NCBI GenBank assembly: GCA_945889625.1 | Contig: CAMDCE010000007.1 | Span: 1-64,000 of the forward strand | Source: Asaia bogorensis | Lineage (GTDB): Bacteria > Pseudomonadota > Alphaproteobacteria > Reyranellales > Reyranellaceae | Direction of reading: 5' to 3' | DNA length: 64,000 nucleotides | Shown here: positions 1-10,254 of the stretch, one piece after another | How positions within the stretch are numbered: position 1 is the first letter of the stretch | Layout: every line of letters starts with the position of its first letter | The notes under the pieces: model-generated | Databases searched by the model: none | The model's input: only the letters and a program-made list of their open reading frames with translations | Told to the model about the DNA's origin: nothing | Translations under genes and position numbers: made by a program

Positions 1-92
1 GCCTTGGCGGCATCGGCACCCGGTGCGAGGGCGAGGCTGAGGGACACGCCGCATTCGAGCGGCTTGGACAAAATGAAAGGCTGGGACGTCAT
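1..92 (-). CDS. 5' end of an unidentified leftward gene (partial)
   Basis: An open frame runs off the left edge. It starts at an ATG whose complement is at 90-92 and reads MTSQPFILSKPLECGVSLSL and onward for 30 codons. An AGGA-like ribosome-binding sequence lies about nine bases upstream of the ATG. It is divergent from the TctC-like gene at 207. Too little is visible to name a family. No signal peptide or motif is recognisable in the piece. The reality of the gene rests on the open frame and plausible start only. Confidence 0.4.
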   Translation of the reverse strand, partial: MTSQPFILSKPLECGVSLSLALAPGADAAK

Positions 93-127
93 CGCCTGCG
101 TCCTAGCGGTGATCCGCCCGAGAGACA

Positions 128-160
128 AGCGGGTGACCAGCGGGTGACCAGCGGGTGACA
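128..160. repeat. Three tandem copies of an 11-bp repeat in a divergent promoter region
   Basis: The unit AGCGGGTGACC occurs head to tail at 128-138, 139-149 and 150-160, the last with A instead of the final C. It lies between the divergent starts at 92 and 207. An 11-bp period places the copies on the same helix face, as for repeated regulator half-sites, but recent slippage would look the same. Confidence 0.75.
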
Positions 161-206
161 AGGCAGAGGGCGCTGCCTAGGCTTGCCCACAAGGGAGGAA
201 CCAAAA

Positions 207-1178
207 ATGAACTTCACCCGCCGCCGCGCGCTGGCCGCCGGCCTCGCCGTCGCCGCCGCACCACGGGCCTTTGCACAGAGCTGGCCCACCAAGCCGATTC
301 GCTTTCTCGTGCCCTATCCGGTGGGCGGCATTGTCGACATCGTGGCGCGTTCCATCGCCGAGCCGATGGCGATCGAGCTCGGGCAGCCGATCGTCGTCGA
401 TCCCCGACCGGGCGCCAACAGCACGCTCGCCACCGCGATGGTGGCCCAAGCGCCGGCCGACGGTTACACTTGGGTGATCGCCACGATCAGCCACGTCGTG
501 GCACCGCATTTGCAAAACGTCAGCTATGACCCGTTGGCGGACTTTCAGGGCGTGGCGCTGGTCGCAATTGCGAATTCGGTCGCTACGGTGAACGCGTCGG
601 TGCCGGTGAATTCGCTCAAGGAGCTGGTCGAGTACGGCCGCGCCAATCCGGGCAAGCTCAACTACCTCAATCCGGGCAACGGCTCGTCGATCCACCTCGC
701 CGCCGAACTGCTGAAGAGCTACGCCAAGTTCGACATGACCTCGGTGCCCTATCGCGGCATCCCGCCGGGCCTGCCCGATCTGCTCGAAGGCCGCCTGCAA
801 GTCGGCCTGCTGCCGGGGCCGCTGGCGCTGCCGCACGTCCAGTCGGGCAAGCTGCGCGCGCTGGCTTTCATCGGCGACCAGCGCAGCAAGGTGCTGCCCG
901 ACGTGCCGACCTTCGCCGAGGCAGGCTTTGGCCCAGCCCAGGTCATGAGCTGGTACACGATTGCCGTGCGCGCCGGCACGCCTCCCGAAATCGTGAACCG
1001 CATCCACGACGCAGCGATGAAGGTGACCGCGAGTCCCGAGACCCTGCAACGGCTCGCCAGGGCCTCCTGCGAGGTGCCGCCGCCGCGCACGCCGGCCGAG
1101 GTCCAGGCGCTCTTCGCCGCCGATTTCACGCGCTACGGGAAGCTTGTGAAGGATGCAGGCATTACCGGCGAAAACTGA
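207..1178 (+). CDS. Bug/TctC-family tripartite tricarboxylate transporter substrate-binding protein
   Basis: This 323-residue protein looks like a periplasmic receptor of the Bug (TctC) family, which binds carboxylates or other small ligands and may serve a TctAB membrane partner. It begins with a twin-arginine-like or Sec leader (RRRALAAGL, then an AxA site before QSWPTKPI). The family's N-terminal hallmark follows: PTKPIRFLVPYPVGGIVD, then a GQPIVVDPRPGAN segment. The ATG at 207 is preferred over one at 183 because GGGAGGAACC at 193-202 gives a good ribosome-binding site and the leader then starts correctly. No tctA or tctB is adjacent, as is common for these orphan receptors. Ligand is unknown. 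Confidence 0.88.
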   Translation: MNFTRRRALAAGLAVAAAPRAFAQSWPTKPIRFLVPYPVGGIVDIVARSIAEPMAIELGQPIVVDPRPGANSTLATAMVAQAPADGYTWVIATISHVVAPHLQNVSYDPLADFQGVALVAIANSVATVNASVPVNSLKELVEYGRANPGKLNYLNPGNGSSIHLAAELLKSYAKFDMTSVPYRGIPPGLPDLLEGRLQVGLLPGPLALPHVQSGKLRALAFIGDQRSKVLPDVPTFAEAGFGPAQVMSWYTIAVRAGTPPEIVNRIHDAAMKVTASPETLQRLARASCEVPPPRTPAEVQALFAADFTRYGKLVKDAGITGEN

Positions 1179-1292
1179 CCCGGAAAGCTGACCAAGAACC
1201 CGACAGGGAAGTAACGTTGCAGCCATAGTGCGGCCCAACTTGGCCGCGTTATATATAGCGCCGAAAGACGGGCAGGCTTGGGAGCGTGCGGC

Positions 1293-3125
1293 ATGGCGAT
1301 CAAACGACGCAACGTACTGGCGGGCGGCACCGCCCTTTGGTTGAGCGCCCCGGCCATCCTGCGAGCCCAGCCCAAGATCCATGTCAGCCACGGCATGGCC
1401 ATGCACGGCGAACCCAAATATCCCGCCAACGCCTCGACTCCCGATTACGTCAATCCCAACGCGCCCAAGGGTGGCAGCGTCAAGTTCGGCACCCAGGGCA
1501 CTTTCGATTCGCTTCATCCCTTCATCCTCAAGGGCGTGTCGGCAGCCGGCGTCACCCAGCAATGGGAGAGCCTGTGCTGGCATGCGCGCGACGAGGCCTT
1601 CACGGTCTACGGCCTGATCGCCGAGACCATCGAATGGCCGGACGACCGCTCGTGGGTCGCCTTCAATCTCAGGCCGGAGGCGAAGTGGCATGACGGCTCG
1701 CCGATCACCGTCGAAGACGTGATCTGGACCTTCGAGATCCTGAGGACCAAGGGCCTGCCGCGCTTCGCCTCCTACTACGGCGACGTGCAGAAAGTGGAGA
1801 AGACCGGCGATCGCAAGGTGCAGTTCACCTTCCGCAGCGGCATCAACCGCGAGCTGCCGCTGATCGTCAGCGAATTGCAGATCCTGCCTTCGAAATGGTG
1901 GGCGAGTCGCGACTTCGAGAAGGTCTCGCTCGAGCCGGCGCTGGGCAGCGGCGCCTACAAGGTCGATACCTTCGATGTCGGCCGTTCGATCATCTTCCGC
2001 CGTGTCCCGGACTGGTGGGCCAGGGGCCTCTGGATGAACCGCGGGCGCAACAACTTCGAGACCCTGCGCTACGAGTACTACCGCGACGCCGAGGTGGTGT
2101 TCGAGGCCTTCAAGGCGGGCGACACCGACGTGCGGCGCGAGAACTCGGCGCGCAACTGGGTGACGCGCTACGACATCCCGGCAGTCAAGGAAGGACGCAT
2201 CAAGAAGGACGAGATCGCCCATGAGATGCCGCAGCCCATGCAGGGCTTCGTCTTCAATCTGCGGCGCGACATGTTCAAGGACCGCAAGGTGCGCGAAGCC
2301 ATCGGCCTAATGTACGACTTCGAATGGCAGAACAAGAATCTCAGCTACGGCTTCTACTCGCGCACGCGCTCCTTCTTCGGCAATTCCGAGCTCGAAGCCA
2401 AGGGCCTGCCCTCGCCCGAGGAACTCAAGATCCTCGAGCCGCTCAAGGGCCGGATCCCCGCCGAGGTGTTCACCACCGAGTACGTGCCGCCCAAGACCGA
2501 CGGCTCCGGCAACGTGCGCGAGCAGGCGCGGGCCGCCATTGCGCTGCTGAAGCAAGCCGGCTGGGAGATCAAGGACGGCAAGATGACCGACAAGGGCGGC
2601 AAGAAGCTCGCCTTCGAGCTGCTGCTGAACGACGCCGGCTTCGAGCGCATCGGCCTACCCTTCAAGCAGAACCTCGAGCGCATCGGCATCGACCTCAGCC
2701 TGCGCACCGTCGACACCTCGCAGTACCGTCGCCGCACCGACGGCTACGACTTCGACATGATCATCGATCTGTGGGGCCAGGCGCTGTCGCCGGGCAACGA
2801 GCAGCGCGACTTCTGGGGCTCGAAGGCTGCCGACACGACGGGCGGCCGCAACACCATGGGCATCAAGGACGCCGCCCTCGACGAGCTGATTGAGCTGGTC
2901 ATCTCCGCGCCCGACCGCGAGAGCCTGGTCATCCGTACGCGCTGTCTCGACCGCGTGCTGCAGTGGCACCAGTTCGTCATTCCGCAGTTCCGTTCCGGCA
3001 AGGAACTGGTAGCCTACTGGAACCGCTTCTCGCGGCCCGACAAGCCCGCCAAGTACTCGCCGATCGCCTTCGACACCTGGTGGCTCGACGAGGCCAAGGA
3101 CCGCGCCCTGGGCGACAAGAAATGA
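1293..3125 (+). CDS. yejA: Peptide ABC transporter substrate-binding protein, YejA type
   Basis: A 610-residue family-5 extracellular solute-binding protein. The N-terminus has a twin-arginine-like leader (KRRNVLAGG) with cleavage near RAQ. The segment YVNPNAPKGGSVKFGTQGTF and the following FDSLHPFILKG are typical of the YejA/microcin-C receptor group. It would bind oligopeptides or peptide conjugates in the periplasm and hand them to YejBE. The ATG at 1293 is chosen over a TTG at 1278 because it puts the twin arginines near the start. It heads a rightward unit with yejB, yejE and yejF. An inverted-repeat element separates it from yejB. Confidence 0.9.
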   Translation: MAIKRRNVLAGGTALWLSAPAILRAQPKIHVSHGMAMHGEPKYPANASTPDYVNPNAPKGGSVKFGTQGTFDSLHPFILKGVSAAGVTQQWESLCWHARDEAFTVYGLIAETIEWPDDRSWVAFNLRPEAKWHDGSPITVEDVIWTFEILRTKGLPRFASYYGDVQKVEKTGDRKVQFTFRSGINRELPLIVSELQILPSKWWASRDFEKVSLEPALGSGAYKVDTFDVGRSIIFRRVPDWWARGLWMNRGRNNFETLRYEYYRDAEVVFEAFKAGDTDVRRENSARNWVTRYDIPAVKEGRIKKDEIAHEMPQPMQGFVFNLRRDMFKDRKVREAIGLMYDFEWQNKNLSYGFYSRTRSFFGNSELEAKGLPSPEELKILEPLKGRIPAEVFTTEYVPPKTDGSGNVREQARAAIALLKQAGWEIKDGKMTDKGGKKLAFELLLNDAGFERIGLPFKQNLERIGIDLSLRTVDTSQYRRRTDGYDFDMIIDLWGQALSPGNEQRDFWGSKAADTTGGRNTMGIKDAALDELIELVISAPDRESLVIRTRCLDRVLQWHQFVIPQFRSGKELVAYWNRFSRPDKPAKYSPIAFDTWWLDEAKDRALGDKK

Positions 3126-3154
3126 GCAGGTCGGGCTACCGACGAGCCTGCCTC

Positions 3155-3254
3155 TGTCATCCTGAGCGTAGCGAAGGATCTCACGCTCGTTCCATACAAG
3201 GAACGTTCCGTGTTTGATCGGTCGATGAGGCCCTTCGCTACGCTCAGGACGACA
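3155..3254. repeat. Intra-operon inverted-repeat element between yejA and yejB
   Basis: The 23-bp arms 3155-3177 and 3232-3254 are near-perfect reverse complements; they include CCTGAGCGTAGCGAAGG and CCTTCGCTACGCTCAGG. A smaller hairpin (GTTCC/GGAAC) lies in the roughly 54-bp middle. It fills the gap between the yejA stop and the yejB GTG start. As RNA it would form a long stem, so it could stabilise the yejA message or attenuate readthrough. Related elements occur at about 36.6, 38.0 and 45.7 kb. Confidence 0.85.
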
Positions 3255-3259
3255 AGCTA

Positions 3260-4366
3260 GTGCTCGCCTACATCCTGCGCCGGTTGTTCCTGGTGGTGCC
3301 GACGCTGTTCGGCATCATGGTGCTGAACTTCTTCATCATCCAGGCAGCCCCCGGCGGGCCGGTCGAGCAGATGATCGCCCGCATCGAGGGCACTGCCGTC
3401 GGCGCCACCGAGCGTTTCTCCGGCAGCGCGTCGGGCGGCGAGCTGATGCAACGCCCGCAGCAGGGCGAGGCCGACGGCGGCAGTGGCGCCTATCGCGGGG
3501 CGCGCGGCCTGCCCAAGGAGCTGATCCAGCGCATCGAGAAGATGTACGGCTTCGACAAGCCGATCGGTGAGCGCTTCCTCATGATGATGAAGAGCTATCT
3601 CGTCTTTGATTTCGGCGACAGCTTCTTCCGCAACCGCCGGGTCGTCGACCTGGTGATTGACAAGATGCCGGTGTCGCTGTCGCTCGGCCTGTGGACCACG
3701 TTGCTGATCTACTTCGTCTCCATCCCGCTCGGCATCCGCAAGGCGGTCAGGGACGGCTCGCGGTTCGACATTTCGACCTCGACCGTGCTGGTGGTGCTGA
3801 ATTCGATCCCCGGCTTTCTGTTCGCCATCCTGCTGATCGTGGTGTTCGCCGGCTCGAGCTACTTCAAGTGGTTCCCGCTGCGCGGCCTGGTGTCGGACGA
3901 CTGGCAGAGCTTCAGCGCTCTGCACAAGGTCACCGACTATTTCTGGCACATATTCCTTCCGGTCGTGGCCATGACGATCGGCGGCTTCGCCGGGCTTACG
4001 TTCCTCACCAAGAATTCCTTCGTCGAGGAGATCGGCAAGCTGTACGTGATGACGGCGCGCGCCAAGGGCCTGAGCGAGCCGCGCGTGCTCTACGGCCACG
4101 TCTTCCGCAACGCCATGCTGATCGTCATCGCCGGCTTCCCCGGCGCCTTCATTGGCGTGCTGTTCGCCGGCTCGCTGATCATCGAGGTGATCTTCTCGCT
4201 CGACGGCATCGGCCAGCTCGGCTTCGAAGCCGCGATCAACCGCGACTATCCGGTGATGTTCGGCACGCTCTACTTCTTCGGCCTGATCGGGCTGGTCATG
4301 GGCATTGTCGGCGACATCGCCTACACCGTCATCGACCCGCGCATCGACTTCGAGGCACGCGGCTGA
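3260..4366 (+). CDS. yejB: Peptide ABC transporter permease, YejB type
   Basis: A 368-residue DppB-like inner-membrane permease starting at GTG (MLAYILRRLFLVVPTLFGIM). It has the N-terminal membrane anchor and a variable glycine-rich periplasmic stretch around residues 50-80, as YejB proteins do. It then has several transmembrane helices and the C-terminal permease signature ending IDPRIDFEARG. It pairs with YejE to form the channel of a YejABEF importer. Its TGA stop overlaps the yejE ATG by one base (TGATG), indicating translational coupling. Confidence 0.9.
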   Translation: MLAYILRRLFLVVPTLFGIMVLNFFIIQAAPGGPVEQMIARIEGTAVGATERFSGSASGGELMQRPQQGEADGGSGAYRGARGLPKELIQRIEKMYGFDKPIGERFLMMMKSYLVFDFGDSFFRNRRVVDLVIDKMPVSLSLGLWTTLLIYFVSIPLGIRKAVRDGSRFDISTSTVLVVLNSIPGFLFAILLIVVFAGSSYFKWFPLRGLVSDDWQSFSALHKVTDYFWHIFLPVVAMTIGGFAGLTFLTKNSFVEEIGKLYVMTARAKGLSEPRVLYGHVFRNAMLIVIAGFPGAFIGVLFAGSLIIEVIFSLDGIGQLGFEAAINRDYPVMFGTLYFFGLIGLVMGIVGDIAYTVIDPRIDFEARG

Positions 4367-5385
4367 TGCGGCCGATGAACCAGCGCCGGCTGCGGCAGTT
4401 CACGTCGAGTCGCCGCGGCATGATCTCCCTGGTCGTGTTCGGCACGCTGTTCGTCATCTCGCTGTTCGCCGAGCTGCTGGCCAACAACCGGCCGATCCTG
4501 ATCCGCTACGACGGCGCCTTCTACTCGCCGATCCTGCGCGACTATCCCGAGACGACGTTCGGTGGCGACCTGCCAACCAACACCGTCTACACCGACCAGG
4601 AAATCGTGAAGTCGATCGAGGAGAAGGGCTGGATGCTGTGGCCCCTCATCCCCTTTCGCTACGATTCGATCGCCAAGGGCGAGGATCGCCGCGCGCTGCT
4701 GGCGCCGTCTTGGCAGCACTTGCTCGGGACCGACGACCAGGCACGCGACGTGATGGCCCGCCTGATCTACGGCTTTCGCATTTCCGTGCTGTTCGGCCTG
4801 GTGCTAACGATCCTGAGCTCGATCGTCGGCATCGCCGCCGGCGCGGTGCAGGGTTATTTCGGCGGCTGGATCGATCTCGCCTTCCAGCGCTTCCTCGAAG
4901 TCTGGTCGAGCATGCCGACGCTCTATCTGCTGATCATCCTGGCAAGCTTTATCCAGCCGGGCTTCTGGGTGCTGCTGGGCATCATGTTGCTGTTCAGTTG
5001 GATGACGCTGGTCGGCTACGTCCGTGCCGAGTTCCTGCGCGGCCGAAATTTCGACTATGTCCGGGCCGCCCGTGCGCTCGGCATGCTGGACGTGCGCATC
5101 ATGATGCGGCACATCCTGCCCAACGCCATGACCGCGAGCCTCACCTTCCTGCCCTTCATCCTGGCCGGCTCCGTCACCACCCTGACGGCGCTCGATTTCC
5201 TGGGTTTCGGCCTGCCGCCAGGGTCGCCGTCGCTCGGCGAACTGGTGCTGCAGGGCAAGAACAACCTCAATGCCCCGTGGCTCGCCTTCACCGCCTTCTT
5301 CACCATAGCGCTGATGCTGTCGCTGCTGGTGTTCATCGGCGAGGCGGTACGCGACGCCTTCAATCCCCGAAAGGTACTGGCATGA
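4366..5385 (+). CDS. yejE: Peptide ABC transporter permease, YejE type
   Basis: A 339-residue DppC-like permease. The ATG at 4366 shares one base with the yejB stop. The N-terminus (NQRRLRQFTSSRRGMISL) precedes the first helix. A long periplasmic domain with FYSPILRDYPETTFGGDLP is characteristic of YejE rather than OppC. The EAA-type loop reads VRAARALGMLDVRIMMRHIL. It acts with YejB and the two-domain ATPase YejF. A TTG-started yejF follows after 10 bp. Confidence 0.9.
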   Translation: MRPMNQRRLRQFTSSRRGMISLVVFGTLFVISLFAELLANNRPILIRYDGAFYSPILRDYPETTFGGDLPTNTVYTDQEIVKSIEEKGWMLWPLIPFRYDSIAKGEDRRALLAPSWQHLLGTDDQARDVMARLIYGFRISVLFGLVLTILSSIVGIAAGAVQGYFGGWIDLAFQRFLEVWSSMPTLYLLIILASFIQPGFWVLLGIMLLFSWMTLVGYVRAEFLRGRNFDYVRAARALGMLDVRIMMRHILPNAMTASLTFLPFILAGSVTTLTALDFLGFGLPPGSPSLGELVLQGKNNLNAPWLAFTAFFTIALMLSLLVFIGEAVRDAFNPRKVLA

Positions 5386-5395
5386 AGGTGCTGGC

Positions 5396-7003
<1,608 letters not shown>

Positions 7004-7014
7004 CGAGGAATTTC

Positions 7015-7950
7015 ATGGCGGGAGCCATCGCTTACATAAGCCCCGGTACCGGCAGCGTGCAGTGGAAAAAGGTCTTGGAAACGGGATTGGGACCGATCGA
7101 CTTTCGCACGCTGGGGTCGCTGGGCAACACCGCCGACATCGAGGTGGCGCTGGCCTGGAAGGCGCCGGCCGGCCTGCTCGCCTCGTTCCGAAACCTCAAG
7201 ATGATCGTTTCGCTCGGCATGGGCGTCGATCACCTTCTGGCCGACGACACACTGCCTCAAGGCGTGCCTATCACGCGCATCATGGACGACGGGCTGATCG
7301 GACAGATGAGCGAATACGCCCTCTACTGGGCGCTGCGCCATCATCGCGACATCGACAAGTACACGGCCTCCCAGCGCGCCCAGACCTGGAAGCCCGAGGA
7401 GTTCGTCGACACCATCCATCGCCGCGTCGGCATCCTGGGGCTGGGTTCGATCGGCCAGGACACGGCCCGGAAATTCGCCAGCCTGGGTTTCCCCACCTCC
7501 GGTTGGAGCCGGTCGCCCAAGACCCTGGCGGGCGTTCAAACCTTTCACGGGCCCGACGGCTTCACACGCCTGCTGGCGCAAAGCGACATCCTGATCGTTG
7601 TGCTGCCGCTCACCCGCGACACGCATGGCCTGCTCGACGCCAGGGCGTTCGCAGCCCTTCCGAAGGGCGCCTATTTCATCAATATGGCGCGCGGCGGCCA
7701 CGTCGTGGACGAAGCGCTGCTGGCAGCGCTCGACTCGGGGCAGCTCGAAGGCGCCACACTCGACGTCTTCAACCAGGAGCCGTTGCCCGTGGATCATCCT
7801 TACTGGCGGCACCCCAAGGTGCATGTGACACCGCATATCGCCGGCGACACCAACCCGCGCACCGCCTCTCCGGGCGTAATCGAGAACATCAAGCGCCTGA
7901 AGAATGGCCAGCCGCTGATCCACCGCGTCGACCCGAAAACGGGCTACTAG
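7015..7950 (+). CDS. D-isomer-specific 2-hydroxyacid dehydrogenase, glyoxylate/hydroxypyruvate reductase type
   Basis: A 311-residue NAD(P)H-dependent reductase that probably acts on glyoxylate, hydroxypyruvate or a similar 2-keto acid. The dinucleotide motif GLGSIG is at 142-147. The catalytic triad is visible as Arg226 (NMARGG), Glu255 (NQEPLP) and His274 (TPHIAG). The overall form is that of the GhrA subgroup. It starts 11 bp after yejF behind AACGAGGAA, so it is probably the last gene of the yej operon, which ends at the terminator at 8034. Substrate is inferred from the family only. Confidence 0.85.
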   Translation: MAGAIAYISPGTGSVQWKKVLETGLGPIDFRTLGSLGNTADIEVALAWKAPAGLLASFRNLKMIVSLGMGVDHLLADDTLPQGVPITRIMDDGLIGQMSEYALYWALRHHRDIDKYTASQRAQTWKPEEFVDTIHRRVGILGLGSIGQDTARKFASLGFPTSGWSRSPKTLAGVQTFHGPDGFTRLLAQSDILIVVLPLTRDTHGLLDARAFAALPKGAYFINMARGGHVVDEALLAALDSGQLEGATLDVFNQEPLPVDHPYWRHPKVHVTPHIAGDTNPRTASPGVIENIKRLKNGQPLIHRVDPKTGY

Positions 7951-8033
7951 CGCCGTATCCTGATACCGCACGGGGGGTGGGGCGGAAATCGGGACGAATC
8001 GCCTATAACCCTTATGCCTTCGATATCGGAACC

Positions 8034-8056
8034 GTCCCGACCAGTCGGGACTTTTT
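8034..8056 (+). terminator. Intrinsic terminator after the yej/dehydrogenase operon
   Basis: Perfect 8-bp arms GTCCCGAC and GTCGGGAC flank a CA loop and are followed directly by five T residues. It lies 84 bp past the dehydrogenase stop and just before the convergent aminopeptidase gene. The short loop and T-run fit a Rho-independent terminator for the rightward operon. Confidence 0.85.
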
Positions 8057-8093
8057 CGGGACGATTTTGAGCAAACCGCCGACGAACCCTCGC

Positions 8094-9479
8094 TCAGCTC
8101 CTGCCGATCCGCTTTTCGATGGTAGCGAAGATCGCCCGCGCCGCCTGGGCCTCGCCGCCCTCCGGCCGGCCCGGCCGGCTGCTGTTGTTCCAAGCCATCA
8201 TGTCGAGATGCGCCCACGGCACATCGTCGGGCACGAATTCCTGCAGGTAGAGTGCCGCGGTGATGGCGCCACCAAACGTGCCACCCGAGACATTGTTGAT
8301 GTCGGCCACCTTGCTGGCGAGCAATTGGCGATAGGGCCGATAGAGCGGCATGCGCCACATCGGATCGGCAACCTCCGTACCAGCGGCCAGCAAGCCGTTG
8401 GCCAGAACGTCATCGTTGCAGAACAGCGCCGGCAGGTCGGTGCCGAGTGACACGCGGGCTGCACCCGTGAGCGTCGCGCAATCGACCATCATGGTGGGCT
8501 TCTCCGACGCGCCCTCGGCCAGGGCATCGCACAGGATCAGGCGACCCTCGGCGTCGGTGTTGCCGATCTCCACAGTGATGCCCTTGCGTGTCGTGATGAC
8601 ATCGAGCGGCCGGAAGGCATTGCCCGACACGCTGTTCTCGACCGCGGGGACGAGCAGCCGCAGGCGCACCGGCAGCTTGCAGGCCATAACCATCGCGGCC
8701 ACGGCCATCATGGTCGCCGCTCCGCCCATGTCCTTCTTCATGTTGAGCATGCCGGCGGCGGGCTTGAGATCGAGGCCGCCGGTGTCGAAGCACACGCCCT
8801 TGCCGACCAGCGTCACCTTGGGATCGCTTTCCTTGCCCCAGGTGAGATCGATCAGCCGCGGCGCGCGCGTGCTGGCGCGGCCGACGGCGTGGATCGTGGG
8901 ATAGTTCTTCTTCAGGAGATCGTCACCGACGATGACGCTGATCTTCGCCTTGTGCTGCTTGGCGAGCACCTGCGCCACCGCCGCGAGTTCGGCCGGGCCC
9001 ATGTCGGAGGACGGCGTGGTGATGAGATCGCGCGCCATCGAGATCGCCTCGATCATCGCCGTGGCGCGAACCTTGTCGACGCCCTGCGGCCAGACGATCC
9101 TGGCGCCGCGCTTGGCCTTCTTGGCGCGATAGCGCTCGAAGCGCCAGGCGCCGAGCCCAATCGCCACGGCGGCATCGGTCGGCGACACCGGTGAGGTGTC
9201 CGTGAGCTTCCAGGTGCCAGCCGGCAGCCTGCTGGTGAGCGCGCCGAAATCCCACAAGGTCGGCTTGGCCGACAGCACAAGCACTGCACCGGCGGCCTTG
9301 CCGTCCCTGCCGGGCAGCACGGCGAAATCGCCGGCCGTACCCGCGATGTCCAGCGACTCGAGCCAGCCGCGCCGCGGCGCACTTTGCTCCTTGAGCCAGC
9401 TCCGCCACTTTGGTTGCATGACAAACTGCACGGGCAGGGCAGAAGAAGATCGGTCGACGAAAGGCAATGACATAGCCAT
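8094..9479 (-). CDS. Leucyl aminopeptidase family (M17) metallopeptidase
   Basis: A cytoplasmic two-metal aminopeptidase of about 461 residues. Metal and catalytic signatures are intact: VGKGVCFDTGGLDLKP, KKDMGGAATMM, and the family signature NTDAEGRL. It would remove N-terminal residues from peptides, which suits its position beside a peptide importer, though it is transcribed convergently. Start is uncertain: ATG at 9479 is used here; ATG at 9473 fits the GGTGAG site better, and a TTG at 9488 is possible. Confidence 0.9.
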   Translation of the reverse strand: MAMSLPFVDRSSSALPVQFVMQPKWRSWLKEQSAPRRGWLESLDIAGTAGDFAVLPGRDGKAAGAVLVLSAKPTLWDFGALTSRLPAGTWKLTDTSPVSPTDAAVAIGLGAWRFERYRAKKAKRGARIVWPQGVDKVRATAMIEAISMARDLITTPSSDMGPAELAAVAQVLAKQHKAKISVIVGDDLLKKNYPTIHAVGRASTRAPRLIDLTWGKESDPKVTLVGKGVCFDTGGLDLKPAAGMLNMKKDMGGAATMMAVAAMVMACKLPVRLRLLVPAVENSVSGNAFRPLDVITTRKGITVEIGNTDAEGRLILCDALAEGASEKPTMMVDCATLTGAARVSLGTDLPALFCNDDVLANGLLAAGTEVADPMWRMPLYRPYRQLLASKVADINNVSGGTFGGAITAALYLQEFVPDDVPWAHLDMMAWNNSSRPGRPEGGEAQAARAIFATIEKRIGRS

Positions 9480-9559
9480 GCTCACCAAGCTGTAGTGTAT
9501 CGGCTAAGATTGCCGGCCAAAGCGAGCTGCTGGCAAGGGAACTGATGAGGGGAGGGAGT

Positions 9560-10228
9560 ATGGCCGACTTCACGGTCGTGATCGGCAACAAGAACTATTC
9601 GTCGTGGTCGCTGCGCGGCTGGCTGATGGCCAAGATCGCCGGCCTCGAGTTCGATGAGGTCGTGGTGCCGCTCGACCTGCCGGAGACGCAAGCTACGATC
9701 CGCAAGCATTCGCCTTCGGGTCGCGTGCCGGTGCTGCTGCATCGCGGCCTCGCCGTCTGGGAATCGCTGGCGATCGCCGAATATCTCAATGACCTGAAGC
9801 CCGAGGCCGGCCTGTGGCCCGACTCGTCTGCCGCCCGCGCCCATGCCCGGTCGATTTCCTGTGAAATGCACGCGGGCTTCGCCGATCTGCGCAACAGCAT
9901 GCCGATGAACATCCGCGCTTCCTACCCCGGCAAGGGCATGACGCCGGCGGTGCGCGCCGACATCGAGCGCATCACCGGCCTGTGGCGCGACTGCCGCAAG
10001 CGCTTCGCGGGTGCGGCGCCCAAGGACGAGGGCTTCCTGTTCGGCGCCATCAGCGCGGCCGACGCCATGTACGCCCCGGTTGCCACGCGCTTTCGCACCT
10101 ATGGCGTGCAACTCGATTCCGACTCGGACAATTACTGCACCGCAGTCCTCGCCCATCCTGCCATGAAGGAATGGACGGATGCCGCCAAGAACGAACCCTG
10201 GCTGATCGCGGCGTACGAGCTGCAGTAG
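9560..10228 (+). CDS. Glutathione S-transferase family protein
   Basis: A 222-residue cytosolic GST. The thioredoxin-like N-terminal domain begins with NKNYSSWSLRGWL, where the serines take the usual catalytic position. The glutathione-contact segment GRVPVLLHRGLAVWES follows, then an all-helical C-terminal domain. Start ATG 9560 is chosen over 9545 because GGGAGGG sits seven bases upstream. It is divergent from the aminopeptidase and 26 bp ahead of the sulfatase. The substrate cannot be read from sequence. Confidence 0.88.
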   Translation: MADFTVVIGNKNYSSWSLRGWLMAKIAGLEFDEVVVPLDLPETQATIRKHSPSGRVPVLLHRGLAVWESLAIAEYLNDLKPEAGLWPDSSAARAHARSISCEMHAGFADLRNSMPMNIRASYPGKGMTPAVRADIERITGLWRDCRKRFAGAAPKDEGFLFGAISAADAMYAPVATRFRTYGVQLDSDSDNYCTAVLAHPAMKEWTDAAKNEPWLIAAYELQ

Positions 10229-10254
10229 GCGCCTAGCACACGCCGAAGAACACC

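Noticed and set aside
1179-1292. Possible promoter (TTATATATA) before yejA
   Set aside because: AT-rich but no matching -35 at proper spacing; not called.
177-2222. Very long leftward open frame opposite the TctC-like and yejA genes
   Set aside because: It is the antisense of two well-supported genes; composition is Arg/Ala/Gly/His-rich with no recognisable fold, a typical artefact of GC-rich DNA.
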